DNA of 64,000 nucleotides from Curtobacterium flaccumfaciens (GCF_013359815.1 NZ_JABMCF010000039.1:391819-455818); one strand, 5' to 3'. Counted from the stretch's first letter, positions 8,334 through 16,675 are shown. Numbers and translations: made by a program. Notes: generated by a model not told the origin, from the letters alone.

Positions 8334-9527
8334 TCAGGCCCGCTCCGGCTCGACCACGAGCCCGCGGTTGCGGTGCACGACCCAGACCGTCGCGGCGAAC
8401 CCCGCCAGCACCGCGGCGCCGATCGTGACCGCCGTCCAGCCCCCGGCGTTCCACAGCACCGACGCCAGCGCGGAGCCGATCGCCCCGCCGATGAAGTTCG
8501 AGGTGACGAACGCCGTGTTGAGCCGGCTCCGCGCGGCCGGGTCCACCGAGAAGAGCCGGGTCTGGTTGAGCACGTTCGCGGCCTGCACGGCGACGTCGAG
8601 CAGCAGCACGGCGAGCAGCACCACGACGATCGAGTGCGCACCGATCCCGGCGACGACCAGGGAGACGAGCAGGAGCACGATCGCTCCCCCGGTGACGGGT
8701 ACCGACAGTCCCCGGTCGTGCAGCCGCCCGACCCGCTGCGCCGCCACGGCACCCGCGAGCCCCACCAGGCCGACCAACCCGATGCTGCTGGTGGAGAAGT
8801 CGTAGGGGTCGCTGCTCAGCAGGAACGTCAGCGCGGTCCAGAACATCGTGAACACGGCGAACACCGACGAGCTGATCACGAGCGTGACCTGCACGGTCCG
8901 GTGGGTCCGGACGGCACGGAACACCGACAGGATGAGCTGCGGGTACGCCACCCCGCCGCGGGCCTCGAGTTCGGGGATGGCGCGCCGCAGCAGCAGGGCC
9001 AGGACCACCGCGACGACGGCGGCGAGCACGTAGATCGCGCGCCACCCGAACGCGTCCGCGACCAGGCCGCTGATCGTCCGCGACACGAGGATGCCGGTGA
9101 GCACCCCGGAGGCGATCGTGCCGACGACGCGTCCGCGCTGCGCGGGGTCCGCGAGGTCCCCGGCAAGCGGGATGAGGAGCTGCCCGGCGACCGTGGTCAG
9201 CCCGACCAGTGCCAGGGCGACCAGGAGCGTCGCGAAGGTCGGAGCGATCGCGGCGAGCAGCAGCGCGACGGCGGAGGCGACGAGCACCCAGGGGATCAGG
9301 CGACGGCGGTCGAGGACGTCCCCGAGCGGCACGACGAGCAGGATGCCGAGGGCGTAGCCGACCTGGGTCAGGGTGACGAGCAGCCCGGCGAGCGACGCCG
9401 AGGTGCCGAGCGACGATGCGATGTCGTCGAGCAGTGGCTGGGACCAGTACAGGTTGCCGACCGCTGCTCCGCCGGCGACGGCGAACAGCAGGGTCCGGCC
9501 CGTCGACATCGAGTGGTCCGTGCTCAT
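8334..9527 (-). CDS. MFS transporter (DHA1-type exporter)
   Basis: The 397-residue membrane protein has about 12 hydrophobic segments. The motif A-like loop GDVLDRRRLIP lies between segments 2 and 3 near residue 72, and LYWSQPLLDDIA is typical of the AraJ/CmlA-like DHA1 branch of drug and sugar efflux. It would expel a small organic molecule using the proton gradient. Its start overlaps the stop of the carboxymuconolactone decarboxylase-like gene by 4 nt, so the two are co-translated. The pairing suggests a stress or antibiotic-related operon; the substrate is not readable. Confidence 0.88.
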   Translation of the reverse strand: MSTDHSMSTGRTLLFAVAGGAAVGNLYWSQPLLDDIASSLGTSASLAGLLVTLTQVGYALGILLVVPLGDVLDRRRLIPWVLVASAVALLLAAIAPTFATLLVALALVGLTTVAGQLLIPLAGDLADPAQRGRVVGTIASGVLTGILVSRTISGLVADAFGWRAIYVLAAVVAVVLALLLRRAIPELEARGGVAYPQLILSVFRAVRTHRTVQVTLVISSSVFAVFTMFWTALTFLLSSDPYDFSTSSIGLVGLVGLAGAVAAQRVGRLHDRGLSVPVTGGAIVLLLVSLVVAGIGAHSIVVVLLAVLLLDVAVQAANVLNQTRLFSVDPAARSRLNTAFVTSNFIGGAIGSALASVLWNAGGWTAVTIGAAVLAGFAATVWVVHRNRGLVVEPERA

Positions 9528-10222
9528 GCTGCGGGTGCTCCCTCGTTCAGCGCGGCCAGGGCGTTCAACGTGCGCGGGTAGCCGATGAGCGGGACGAGCA
9601 CGGTCAGGACGTCCAGCATCTGCTGGCGGGTGTTCCCGACGTTCAGGTTGCCGGCCACGTGCCCCTGCACCTGGGCGTCGGCCCCTCCGAGTGCCGCGAG
9701 CAGCGCGAAGGTCAGGAGTTCACGGGTGGGCAGCGACAGCCCGTCCCGGCCGACGGTGTCCCCGAAGCAGTTGCCGGACAGGAACCGCTGGAAGTGCACG
9801 GCGTCCGCGGGGGCGTTCTCGTACATCGCGTCGACGCGGTCCGCACCGACGACGGCGCCCTGCACCGCTCGGCCGCGCTCGAGCCGGTCCGCCGGGGTCG
9901 TCGTCGACTGCCCGGCCAACGGCAGGGTGACCCCGCGGGCGACCAGTACGGCGTTGGTGATCGTCAGGAAATCGCCGACGCGTGCGGATCCGACGTACGC
10001 CACGGCTTGGTAGACGATCTCCTTCGCCTCGGTGGGCGAGAGCGGGCCGTCGAGGGCCTCGTCCAGCAGGTCACGGAACGCCGCCGGCGCCCCGGCCGCG
10101 ATCGTCGCACCGAGCTGGACGACCACGCGGTCGTGCTCGCTGAGTGCTGCGTTCCGCAGGGTCTCGTCCACGAAGTCGGCGTGGTACCGGGCGAACTCGG
10201 GGTCGGTGTCGGCGAAGGTCAT
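9524..10222 (-). CDS. Carboxymuconolactone decarboxylase-family protein
   Basis: The 232-residue protein contains two CMD-like alpha-helical repeats, at about residues 30-105 (LGATIAAGAP, EIVYQAVAYVGSARV) and 150-225 (RELLTFALLAALGG, QMLDVLTVLVPLIGYPRTLNA). The CxxC pair of peroxidase-type AhpD relatives is absent; the only cysteine is in SGNCFGD. It therefore resembles decarboxylase or unknown-function members rather than alkylhydroperoxidases. First gene of a two-gene unit with the MFS exporter. The start has TAGCGT 7 nt upstream, indicating a leaderless transcript. Confidence 0.82.
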   Translation of the reverse strand: MTFADTDPEFARYHADFVDETLRNAALSEHDRVVVQLGATIAAGAPAAFRDLLDEALDGPLSPTEAKEIVYQAVAYVGSARVGDFLTITNAVLVARGVTLPLAGQSTTTPADRLERGRAVQGAVVGADRVDAMYENAPADAVHFQRFLSGNCFGDTVGRDGLSLPTRELLTFALLAALGGADAQVQGHVAGNLNVGNTRQQMLDVLTVLVPLIGYPRTLNALAALNEGAPAA

Positions 10223-10282
10223 GTCCTCGACGCTAGGGCCGACCGCGGAGCCGTGACAGGTGCTGTCCTCCCCCCTCAGCCG

Positions 10283-10486
10283 TCACCGTCGCCGGAACAG
10301 CTCCCCCAGGTGCCACGGGCCGGGCGCGAGCCGCACCGCTGCCTCGGCTCGGACCCGCTCTTCGAGTTCACGGTCGCGGGTGAGCTCGTGGATCTCCTGC
10401 TCGGCACGCCACCGGAACCGCAGTCGGCCGAGGAACCCGGTCGGCGGAGCCGGGACGACGGTCTCGACGGACTCGGTCTCGTTCAC
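10283..10486 (-). CDS. Small unknown protein coupled to XRE-MmyB gene
   Basis: A 67-residue arginine- and glutamate-rich frame starts with GTG inside the stop of the upstream XRE-MmyB regulator (GTGA overlap). Such overlap, codon bias like the neighbours, and a stop before the next gene support it as real. No known motif was recognised; the middle (FRWRAEQEIHELTRDRELEER) would form a charged helix. Confidence 0.5.
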   Translation of the reverse strand: MNETESVETVVPAPPTGFLGRLRFRWRAEQEIHELTRDRELEERVRAEAAVRLAPGPWHLGELFRRR

Positions 10487-11421
10487 GCGTCCTCCCCGGC
10501 AGCAGCAGCAGCACCAGCGACGGAAGCAGCACCGGCGACGGAAGCGGTCGAAGCAGCCGCCGCACTCGTCGCACCGGTTGCGCTCGTCGCCGCGAGGTTC
10601 GCCAGCAGCTGCAGCCGTTCCTCGGACGCCGACCCGGGCTCGGTGCCGTACACGACCATGGTCAGCCCCGAGTCCGTGACGAGCTCCATCGTCTCGTAGC
10701 TCATGTCGATGTCGCCTACGTCCGGGTGGTGCACGCGCTTCACACCGCTCCGGTGCCGCATCACGTCGTGTGCGGCCCAGCGCCGCCGGAACTCATCACT
10801 GCGGGTGGAGAGCTCCCCGATCAGGTCGGTCAGTCCCTTGTCGTACGGCGAGCGGGCCGCCTCGGCGCGCAGGGCGGCGACCACGTCGCCGGCGACCGAG
10901 TCCCAGTCTCGCCAGAACTGCTGACCGCGCGGGTCGAGGAACGCGAAACGCGCGGTGTTCGGGGTGCCGGAGGGCGACAGGAACAGCGGCGAGTACACCG
11001 CGCGGGCGAGCGCGTTGCCGGCGAGGAAGTCGAACCGGCCGTTGCGGACCCAGGCCGGGGCGCTGATCGAGTCGAGCACCCGCTGCACGTTCGGCCGGAC
11101 CTTCGACGTCGGGATCGTCCGGCGCGAGGCGCCCGAAGCGTTCTGCAGACGGGCCAGGTCGAAGAGGTGCGCGTGCTCGGCATCGTCGAGAAGGAGCGCG
11201 CGGGACAACGACTCGAGGACGCTCTCGGAGACCCCGGTCAGGTTCCCGCGCTCGAGGCGGACGTAGTAGTCGACGCTCATCCCCGCGACCAGTGCGAGCT
11301 CTTCGCGCCGCAGCCCCTTGACGCGGCGGACCCCACCGAAGTCGGGCAGACCGACCTGCTGCGGTGTGACGCGCTCGCGGCGTGTGCGGAGGAAGTCGCG
11401 CACTTCGCTTCTGGTGTCCAT
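10483..11421 (-). CDS. XRE-family regulator with MmyB-like ligand domain (copy 1)
   Basis: The 312-residue protein has the N-terminal HTH (LRREELALVAGMSVDYYVRL, about residues 37-60) and the downstream MmyB-like domain recognised by PAWVRNGRFDFLAGNALARA, FLDPRG and WAAHDVMRHRSG. Such proteins are thought to sense fatty acids or related ligands and regulate a divergent oxidoreductase. The divergent neighbour here is an aldo/keto reductase. The last 35 residues are an alanine/serine/threonine low-complexity tail (SVAGAASVAGAAAAAGEDA) not seen in its two paralogs, coded by near-repeats of GCGACGGAAGCAGCACCG. The start has TACCGT 6 nt upstream, so the mRNA is probably leaderless. Confidence 0.88.
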   Translation of the reverse strand: MDTRSEVRDFLRTRRERVTPQQVGLPDFGGVRRVKGLRREELALVAGMSVDYYVRLERGNLTGVSESVLESLSRALLLDDAEHAHLFDLARLQNASGASRRTIPTSKVRPNVQRVLDSISAPAWVRNGRFDFLAGNALARAVYSPLFLSPSGTPNTARFAFLDPRGQQFWRDWDSVAGDVVAALRAEAARSPYDKGLTDLIGELSTRSDEFRRRWAAHDVMRHRSGVKRVHHPDVGDIDMSYETMELVTDSGLTMVVYGTEPGSASEERLQLLANLAATSATGATSAAAASTASVAGAASVAGAAAAAGEDA

Positions 11422-11465
11422 GCGTCAACGGTACGGCCGGCCGGGTGCCGGAAGCAGGGGTTGCT

Positions 11466-11478
11466 GGTACCCGTCAGC
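11466..11478. promoter_or_regulatory. Candidate operator GGTACCCGTCAGC upstream of XRE-MmyB copy 1
   Basis: The 13-mer lies 45 bp upstream of the regulator start and also 29 bp before the divergent aldo/keto reductase start. The identical 13-mer occurs 46 bp upstream of XRE-MmyB copy 3, and GGAACCC lies 46 bp upstream of copy 2. Position and sequence conservation suggest a regulator-binding site. Confidence 0.55.
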
Positions 11479-11506
11479 AGGGGGTCGGCGGCGTAGCGTC
11501 GTCGGC

Positions 11507-12391
11507 ATGGAGACAGTCACCCTGAACAACGGACTCGAGATCCCCGCCATCGGTTTCGGCGTGTTCCAGAGCGCCCCGGAGGAGACCGTGGACGCCGTCC
11601 GCACGGCGCTGGAGACCGGGTACCGCCACATCGACACCGCCGCCGCGTACGGCAACGAGCGCGAGGTCGGCGAGGGCATCCGCGCCTCGGGCGTCGACCG
11701 CGACGACATCGTGGTCGAGACCAAGATCTGGGTCTCGGACTACGGCTTCGACGAGACCCTGCACGCCTTCGACAAGGCCACCGGCAAGCTCGGCTTCGAC
11801 ACGATCGACGTGCTGATCCTGCACCAGCCCGCACCGGACCGCTTCGAGCAGACCGTGCAGGCGTACCGGGCCCTCGAGCGCCTGTACGCCGACGGCCGGG
11901 TCCGCGCGATCGGTGTGAGCAACTTCATGCCCCACCACCTGCGCTCCCTGCTCGAGCAGTCCGACGTCATCCCGGCGCTCAACCAGGTCGAACTGCACCC
12001 GTACTTCACCCAGCCGGACGTCCAGCGCGCCGACGCCGAGCACGGCATCCTCGACCAGGCGTGGTCTCCCATCGGTGGCATCACGTTCTACCCCGGCTGG
12101 GGCGACGAGCGGGTCAGCGTGATGGACGACCCGACGATCCGGTCGATCGCCGAGGCGCACGGCAGGACGCCGGCGCAGGTGATGCTCCGCTGGCACGTGC
12201 AGCAGGGGCGGAACGCGATCCCGAAGTCGACGAACCCCGGTCGCATCGCCGAGAACTTCGCCGTCTTCGACTTCGCGCTGACGGACGACGAGCTCGCGCG
12301 GCTCGACGCCCTGGACACCGGCCGTCGCAACGGCCCGGACCCGGACGGGACGGACACGAGCCGGTTCGACCGGGTGATCCCGGAGGTCTGA
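11507..12391 (+). CDS. Aldo/keto reductase (AKR5-like, DkgA type)
   Basis: The 294-residue protein carries the full AKR signature: GYRHIDTAAAYGNE (catalytic Asp and Tyr near residue 47-52), the lysine in VETKIW, and the histidine in LILHQP near residue 105. The C-terminal IPKSTNPGRIAEN motif binds NADPH. Enzymes of this branch reduce 2,5-diketogluconate, methylglyoxal and other aldehydes. The gene diverges from XRE-MmyB copy 1, whose candidate operator lies between them, so it is the likely regulatory target. ATG lies 7 nt after TAGCGT, a leaderless promoter. Confidence 0.9.
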   Translation: METVTLNNGLEIPAIGFGVFQSAPEETVDAVRTALETGYRHIDTAAAYGNEREVGEGIRASGVDRDDIVVETKIWVSDYGFDETLHAFDKATGKLGFDTIDVLILHQPAPDRFEQTVQAYRALERLYADGRVRAIGVSNFMPHHLRSLLEQSDVIPALNQVELHPYFTQPDVQRADAEHGILDQAWSPIGGITFYPGWGDERVSVMDDPTIRSIAEAHGRTPAQVMLRWHVQQGRNAIPKSTNPGRIAENFAVFDFALTDDELARLDALDTGRRNGPDPDGTDTSRFDRVIPEV

Positions 12392-12404
12392 CGCGACCAC
12401 GAGC

Positions 12405-12446
12405 GGCCGGGAGGCGCGGTGCGGGCCCGCCCCGTTCCTCCCGGCC
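12405..12446. terminator. Hairpin between convergent aldo/keto reductase and XRE-MmyB copy 2
   Basis: GGCCGGGAGG pairs with CCTCCCGGCC around a 22-nt GC-rich loop, in the 78-nt gap between convergent stops. Confidence 0.7.
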
Positions 12447-12469
12447 CATCGGTGGTCGCGACCACCGCG

Positions 12470-13348
12470 TCAGGCGAGCTGGCGCGCCCGCTCCGCGATG
12501 CCCTCGGTCGCCGCCCACGAAGCCAGCACCCGCAGGGCGTCGGCCGTCGAGCTGCCCGGCGTGGCCGGGTAGATCGTGAGCGAGAGCCCCGGGTCCTCAG
12601 CGAGTTCGAGCGTCTGGAAGTGCAGTTCGAGCGGCCCCACGACGCTGTGCCGGAACGACTTCACGCCGGCGTAGTGGCGGCGGACGTCGTGCGCGGCCCA
12701 GAGCTCGCGGAAGTCGTCGCTCCGCATCGACAGCTCGCCGATCAGCGCGGCGAGGTCCTTGTCGTTCGGCGTCCGGCCCGCTTCGCGGCGCAGGATCGCG
12801 ACGTTCGTGTGCGCAGCCCGTTGCCAGTCCTGGTAGAAGTTCCGCGCCTGCGGGTCGAGGAAGATGAAGCGCGAGAAGTTCATCGGCCGGGCCGGTGCCG
12901 CGACCAGGTCCGAGTGCATCGCGAAGCCGAGCGCGTTCGCGGCGACGATGTCCTGCCGGTTGTTGATGATCATCGCCGGGGCGTCCGTGACGACGTCGAG
13001 CAGGTACTGCAGCTCGGGTCGGACGGCAGCGACGGGCACGACACGACCAGCGCGACGCGGGGTCTCGTTCTGGTGCTGCGACAGGTCGCGCAGGTGCTCC
13101 TGCTCGGCGGGGTCGAGCTGCAGGGCCCGGCCGATGGCGTCGAGCACGCTGTCCGAGACCCCCTGCAGGTTCCCGCGCTCGAGCCGCGTGTAGTAGTCGA
13201 TGCTGACGCCGGCCAGGCGTGCGACCTCTTCGCGACGCAGCCCGGTGACGCGACGCCGCGTGCCGAAGGTCTCGACGCCGGCCTGCTCGGGGGTGATGCG
13301 GGCGCGACGGCTGGAGAGGAAGTCGCGCGCTTCGTCGCGGTGGTTCAT
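12470..13348 (-). CDS. XRE-family regulator with MmyB-like ligand domain (copy 2)
   Basis: The 292-residue protein shares order and motifs with copy 1: RDFLSSRRARITPEQAG at the start, HTH LRREEVARLAGVSIDYYTRL, then PAMIINNRQDIVAANALG, FLDPQAR and WAAHDVRRHYAG. It is convergent with the aldo/keto reductase. Downstream of the sugar dehydrogenase gene on the same strand, but it has its own -10 (TACCGT, 6 nt before ATG) and a GGAACCC element 46 bp upstream, so it is probably transcribed separately. Regulated genes and ligand are unknown. Confidence 0.87.
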   Translation of the reverse strand: MNHRDEARDFLSSRRARITPEQAGVETFGTRRRVTGLRREEVARLAGVSIDYYTRLERGNLQGVSDSVLDAIGRALQLDPAEQEHLRDLSQHQNETPRRAGRVVPVAAVRPELQYLLDVVTDAPAMIINNRQDIVAANALGFAMHSDLVAAPARPMNFSRFIFLDPQARNFYQDWQRAAHTNVAILRREAGRTPNDKDLAALIGELSMRSDDFRELWAAHDVRRHYAGVKSFRHSVVGPLELHFQTLELAEDPGLSLTIYPATPGSSTADALRVLASWAATEGIAERARQLA

Positions 13349-13403
13349 GCCGTCACGGTACTTCGCCCCGTCCGGCGCGAGCGAGGGGCTGCGGGAACCC
13401 CTT

Positions 13404-14561
13404 TCACGTGCGCGTGAACGGGACGGAGACGATCCGGTCGTCCCCGCTCGACGGTGTCCCGCGGCCGTCGGTGTTGTTCGTGACGAACCAGAGCGTGTCC
13501 GACGGGCCCTCGAGCACCGTCCGGATGCGGCCGAAGTCGCCCGCGAAGTACTCGGTCGCGGTGCCGGGGTCGTCGGCGGGGACCGCACGGAGCACCTCGC
13601 CCCGCAGGTTCGCGACGAACACCGTGTCGTCGACGACGGCGAGGCCGCTCGGGGACGCCTCGTCGGTGGACCACTGCTGCACGGGGTCGACGAAGCCCTG
13701 GTCCTCGCCGCCGGTGCCCTCGACCTCGGGCCAGCCGTAGTTCGACCCGGGCTCGATCACGTTGAGCTCGTCGTGGGTGTTCTCACCGAACTCCGACGCG
13801 AACATCGTGCCGTCCGACGACCACCCCATGCCCTGCACGTTGCGGTGCCCGAGGCTCCACACCGGTGACCCGTCGATGGGGTTGTCGGCGGGGACGTCGC
13901 CGTCCGGGGTGAGCCGCAGGATCTTGCCCGCGAGCGACTCCTCGTCCTGCGCGTCCGTGCTCGCGCCGGCGTCCCCGACGGTCGCGTAGAGCATGTCGTC
14001 GGGCCCGAACGCGATCCGGCCGCCGTCGTGGAACGTGTTCTTCGGCAGGCCGTCGATGATCGTCGTCGCCTCGCCGAGCCCCCACGACCCGGTGCTCCCC
14101 GTCAGCTCGTACCGCTGGATCCGGTTGCCGTCGTCGGCCGTGGAGTAGACGAACAGGTCGTCGTCGTGCAGCGCGAGCCCGAGCAGTCCGCCCTCGCCGC
14201 CGTGGCTGACACCGTCGACCGTACCGACCTGACGGGTGGTGCCGTCGGACCGCAGCTCGAGCACCCGGGCCGAGTCGCGCTCGCTGACCAGCGCGTCGCC
14301 GTCGTCACCCGTCAGGACCACCGACCAGGGGGCCTCCAGGCCGGTGACCACGTCGGTGGTGTCACCGTCGAGCGCCACCTGACCGGCCGACAGGTCGGCG
14401 GGCGCGGTCGCGCGCGCCGACGGCGAACCGCCCCGGTCGGAGCCGTCCTGCTCCGTACCGTCACCGCTCGTGCACGCGGTGAGGGCCAGTGCGGCGACGG
14501 CGGCGAGGCCGGCCAGCGACCAGAGGCGGCGGTTGCGGGGCGTTCCGGCGGGTGTGTCCAC
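13404..14561 (-). CDS. PQQ-dependent sugar dehydrogenase-like lipoprotein
   Basis: The 385-residue product begins with a lipoprotein signal (LAGLAAVAALALTAC, lipobox LTAC near residue 30) followed by an acidic-serine linker. The body is a six-bladed propeller of the soluble aldose/glucose sorbosone dehydrogenase family: GLEAPWSV, FHDGGRIAFGPDDMLYATVG, SLGHRNVQGM and GSNYGWPEVEG match its usual blades. Members oxidise sugars using PQQ, transferring electrons outside the membrane. GTG start follows GGGAGGATCATC. No PQQ synthesis genes are in view, so cofactor supply would be external or encoded elsewhere. Confidence 0.88.
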   Translation of the reverse strand: MDTPAGTPRNRRLWSLAGLAAVAALALTACTSGDGTEQDGSDRGGSPSARATAPADLSAGQVALDGDTTDVVTGLEAPWSVVLTGDDGDALVSERDSARVLELRSDGTTRQVGTVDGVSHGGEGGLLGLALHDDDLFVYSTADDGNRIQRYELTGSTGSWGLGEATTIIDGLPKNTFHDGGRIAFGPDDMLYATVGDAGASTDAQDEESLAGKILRLTPDGDVPADNPIDGSPVWSLGHRNVQGMGWSSDGTMFASEFGENTHDELNVIEPGSNYGWPEVEGTGGEDQGFVDPVQQWSTDEASPSGLAVVDDTVFVANLRGEVLRAVPADDPGTATEYFAGDFGRIRTVLEGPSDTLWFVTNNTDGRGTPSSGDDRIVSVPFTRT

Positions 14562-14671
14562 GATGATCCTCCCGGGCTCGTGCGTCGATCACACACGCTG
14601 CGTTCGGGAAACCCCTGAGGGGGTCTGTCGGCACCTCCCAACGGTGCGCACGGCGGCCTACCGTCGTCGGC

Positions 14672-15070
14672 ATGCAGATCGAACCGAAGCAGCCGACCGT
14701 CAAGAACCCGCCCGAGCAGTTCACGGGCGACGTGTACCTCGACGCCATCGCCTCGCCGAAGGAGCCCGGTCAGACGATGACCGTCGCCAAGGTCCGGTTC
14801 CTGCCCGGCGCCCGCACCGCGTGGCACTCACACGCCAAGGGGCAGACCCTGCACGTCACCGAGGGTGTCGCCCGGATGGGCACCCGGGACGGCCGCGTCA
14901 TCGAGGTGCAGGCTGGACAGACCGTCTACACGCCCGCCGGCGAGGAACACTGGCACGGCGCGACCCCCACCGACTACATGGAACACCTCGCGATGCTCGA
15001 GGCTGCCGACGACCCGGCGACCACCACCACCTGGCTCGAGCACGTGAGCGACGAGGAGTACACCGCATGA
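14672..15070 (+). CDS. Cupin-domain protein
   Basis: A 132-residue single-domain cupin. Motif 1 is AWHSHAKGQTLHVTEG (metal ligands His, His, Gln and later His) and motif 2 is YTPAGEEHWHGA. The spacing matches the small manganese cupins related to hydroxynitrile lyases and YhhW/carboxymuconolactone-associated cupins. The reaction is unknown. Its stop overlaps the start of the following SDR (ATGA), so the pair forms an operon. The ATG has TACCGT 7 nt upstream, a leaderless start. Confidence 0.88.
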   Translation: MQIEPKQPTVKNPPEQFTGDVYLDAIASPKEPGQTMTVAKVRFLPGARTAWHSHAKGQTLHVTEGVARMGTRDGRVIEVQAGQTVYTPAGEEHWHGATPTDYMEHLAMLEAADDPATTTTWLEHVSDEEYTA

Positions 15071-15738
15071 CCACCATCGCCATCGTCGGGGCCGGCAAGG
15101 GCCTCGGCCTCGCCGTCGCCGAGCGCTTCGCCCGTGAGGGCTTCGCCGTCGCCCTGATCTCCCGCAACCAGGACCGGCTGGACGGCCTCGCCGCAGAGCT
15201 GCGCGAGCGCGGCCACACCGCAGCCGGGTTCGCCGCGAACGTCCGTGACGGGGACTCCCTGCGCGCCGCACTCGAGCGCGCCACCGAGCAGCTCGGCCCC
15301 ATCGAGGTGCTGCAGTACAGCCCGCTCCCCGCCAAGGAGTACATGCGTCCCGTGCTCGAGACCACGGCGGACGACCTGGTCGGCCCGATCGAGTTCTCGG
15401 TCTACGGCTCGGTCAACGCCGTCCGCCAGGTGCTGCCCGGCATGCGCGCGATCGGCCACGGCACGATCCTGTTCGTGAACGGCGGCAGCGCGGTCCGACC
15501 GGGCGCCCGCGTCACCGGAACGTCCGTCGCCTTCGCCGCCGAGAGCGCCTACGCGCAGCTGCTGCACGACGCCGTCCGCGACGAGGACGTCCACGTCGGC
15601 CAGCTCATCATCCCGTTCGGCATCGACGACGGGCGGCCCGAGCACTCCGGGGAGTCCATCGCCGACCGCCTGTGGGCGATCCACACGGAGCGCGGCGACT
15701 TCCGCACCTACGCGGAGGCGCTGCCCGAGCTCGCGTGA
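15067..15738 (+). CDS. SDR-fold protein lacking the usual YxxxK pair
   Basis: The 223-residue protein opens TTIAIVGAGKGLGLAVAERF, a normal SDR cofactor loop, with SRNQDRL after beta-2. At the catalytic position, where SDRs have Ser...YxxxK, it reads VNGGSAVRPGARVTGTSVAF then AAESAYAQ, so neither Tyr nor Lys is in register. The NNAG motif is replaced by QYSPLP. It is probably a cofactor-binding SDR relative with altered chemistry or a non-enzymatic role. It is co-translated with the cupin through an ATGA overlap and is followed by a hairpin element and a strong terminator. Confidence 0.8.
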   Translation: MTTIAIVGAGKGLGLAVAERFAREGFAVALISRNQDRLDGLAAELRERGHTAAGFAANVRDGDSLRAALERATEQLGPIEVLQYSPLPAKEYMRPVLETTADDLVGPIEFSVYGSVNAVRQVLPGMRAIGHGTILFVNGGSAVRPGARVTGTSVAFAAESAYAQLLHDAVRDEDVHVGQLIIPFGIDDGRPEHSGESIADRLWAIHTERGDFRTYAEALPELA

Positions 15739-15757
15739 GCGCGGCGCTCGCCGCTTC

Positions 15758-15808
15758 GTGAGCAGGAATGGTCGGGTCCGGCACAGCGACCCGACCATTC
15801 CTGCTCAC
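15758..15808. repeat. 51-nt hairpin element, copy 2
   Basis: Perfect 20-bp inverted repeat GTGAGCAGGAATGGTCGGGT with 11-nt loop CCGGCACAGCG, 19 nt after the SDR stop and immediately before a separate 22-bp terminator stem. Confidence 0.9.
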
Positions 15809-15813
15809 CATGT

Positions 15814-15861
15814 GACGGACTGGAGGCCCGTGGCGACGCCGCCACGGGCCTCCAGTCCGTC
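15814..15861. terminator. Strong 22-bp hairpin terminator
   Basis: A perfect 22-bp stem starting GACGGACTGGAGGCCCG with loop ACGC follows hairpin element copy 2 by 5 nt. It ends the cupin-SDR operon. Confidence 0.8.
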
Positions 15862-15948
15862 CCGGGGTGCGTGCAGGGCGATGGGTCCCGAGTCGTAGGC
15901 GGGACACCAGAGCGCCGCGCTGCTCGACGGTCCCGCTAGCGTCGCGGC

Positions 15949-16590
15949 GTGGAACCACGAGCCTTCGACGGTGCAGCCTGGGCAGCCCTGATGCTGCTCA
16001 TGCCGACGTCGGTGCTGTTCGTCGCAGCGGCGCTCCGTCGACTCCGGCTCCCCCGCTGGACGTGGCTGCTGTACCTGCTCGGCGTCGCAGGCGGACTCGC
16101 GTTCCTGCACGTCGCCGGGCACACCCGGTACGAAGCACCGGACACCGGGTCCGGATCGAACTGGTGGGACTTCGGGCAGTTCGTCGGACTCGCTCTCGGG
16201 CGGATCGGCATCGGCATCAACGCCGTCGCGGCGACGGTGTGGATGCTGCGTCGTCCTCGGCTACCCGACGACCAGCTCGACCGACGTGAGAACCGCTTGG
16301 TCGTCCTGTCCTACCTAATGATGGCGGTGGCGTCCGCACTGCCAGCGATGTGGTGGGGCATCGGTCTCGGGATCGTGCCACTCCTGATCGAACTGCCGAT
16401 CGTGGTGGTGGGTTGGGTCTGCCTGGCGGTGGCGGTGGTCCTGTACCGCCGCAGGATCCTCGGGGTGCCGGGAGCCGACCGCTCCCTCGGGCCCGTGTGG
16501 CCTGTCGACGCGATCGTGGTCGCCTGGCTCGTGGGGACGCTGGCCGTCGGCCCGCTGTTCGCCGGGAGCGGTCTGCCAACCACTTCGTGA
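15949..16590 (+). CDS. Unknown six-helix membrane protein
   Basis: The 213-residue protein has hydrophobic segments near residues 8-28, 37-57, 80-100, 122-140, 145-165 and 185-205. No family was recognised. A DTGSGSNWWDFGQF loop between segments 2 and 3 is probably extracellular. It starts at a GTG 6 nt after TAGCGT, a leaderless arrangement. Its stop codon TGA lies inside the left arm of hairpin element copy 3, so the final residues (LPTTS) come from the element and its flank; the element may end the transcript. Confidence 0.75.
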   Translation: MEPRAFDGAAWAALMLLMPTSVLFVAAALRRLRLPRWTWLLYLLGVAGGLAFLHVAGHTRYEAPDTGSGSNWWDFGQFVGLALGRIGIGINAVAATVWMLRRPRLPDDQLDRRENRLVVLSYLMMAVASALPAMWWGIGLGIVPLLIELPIVVVGWVCLAVAVVLYRRRILGVPGADRSLGPVWPVDAIVVAWLVGTLAVGPLFAGSGLPTTS

Positions 16591-16637
16591 GCAGAAGATG
16601 TCGAGTCCGAGCAGGCGACTCGACATCTTCTGCTCAC
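16587..16637. repeat. 51-nt hairpin element, copy 3
   Basis: Perfect 20-bp arms GTGAGCAGAAGATGTCGAGT with 11-nt loop CCGAGCAGGCG. Relative to copy 2 the inner arm differs at several positions, and every change is matched in the opposite arm. It supplies the stop codon of the preceding gene. Confidence 0.9.
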
Positions 16638-16650
16638 CAAGCGAAGCCTC

Positions 16651-16675
16651 ACGCCGCCACGGGCCTCCCGTCCGT
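16651..16675. other. Half copy of the GGAGGC-type terminator (right arm only)
   Basis: CGCCGCCACGGGCCTCCCGTC equals the right arm of the terminators at 3073 and 15814, but the left arm is missing; hairpin element copy 3 lies in its place 14 nt upstream. The stop codon of the FtsX permease falls at its edge. Confidence 0.65.
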
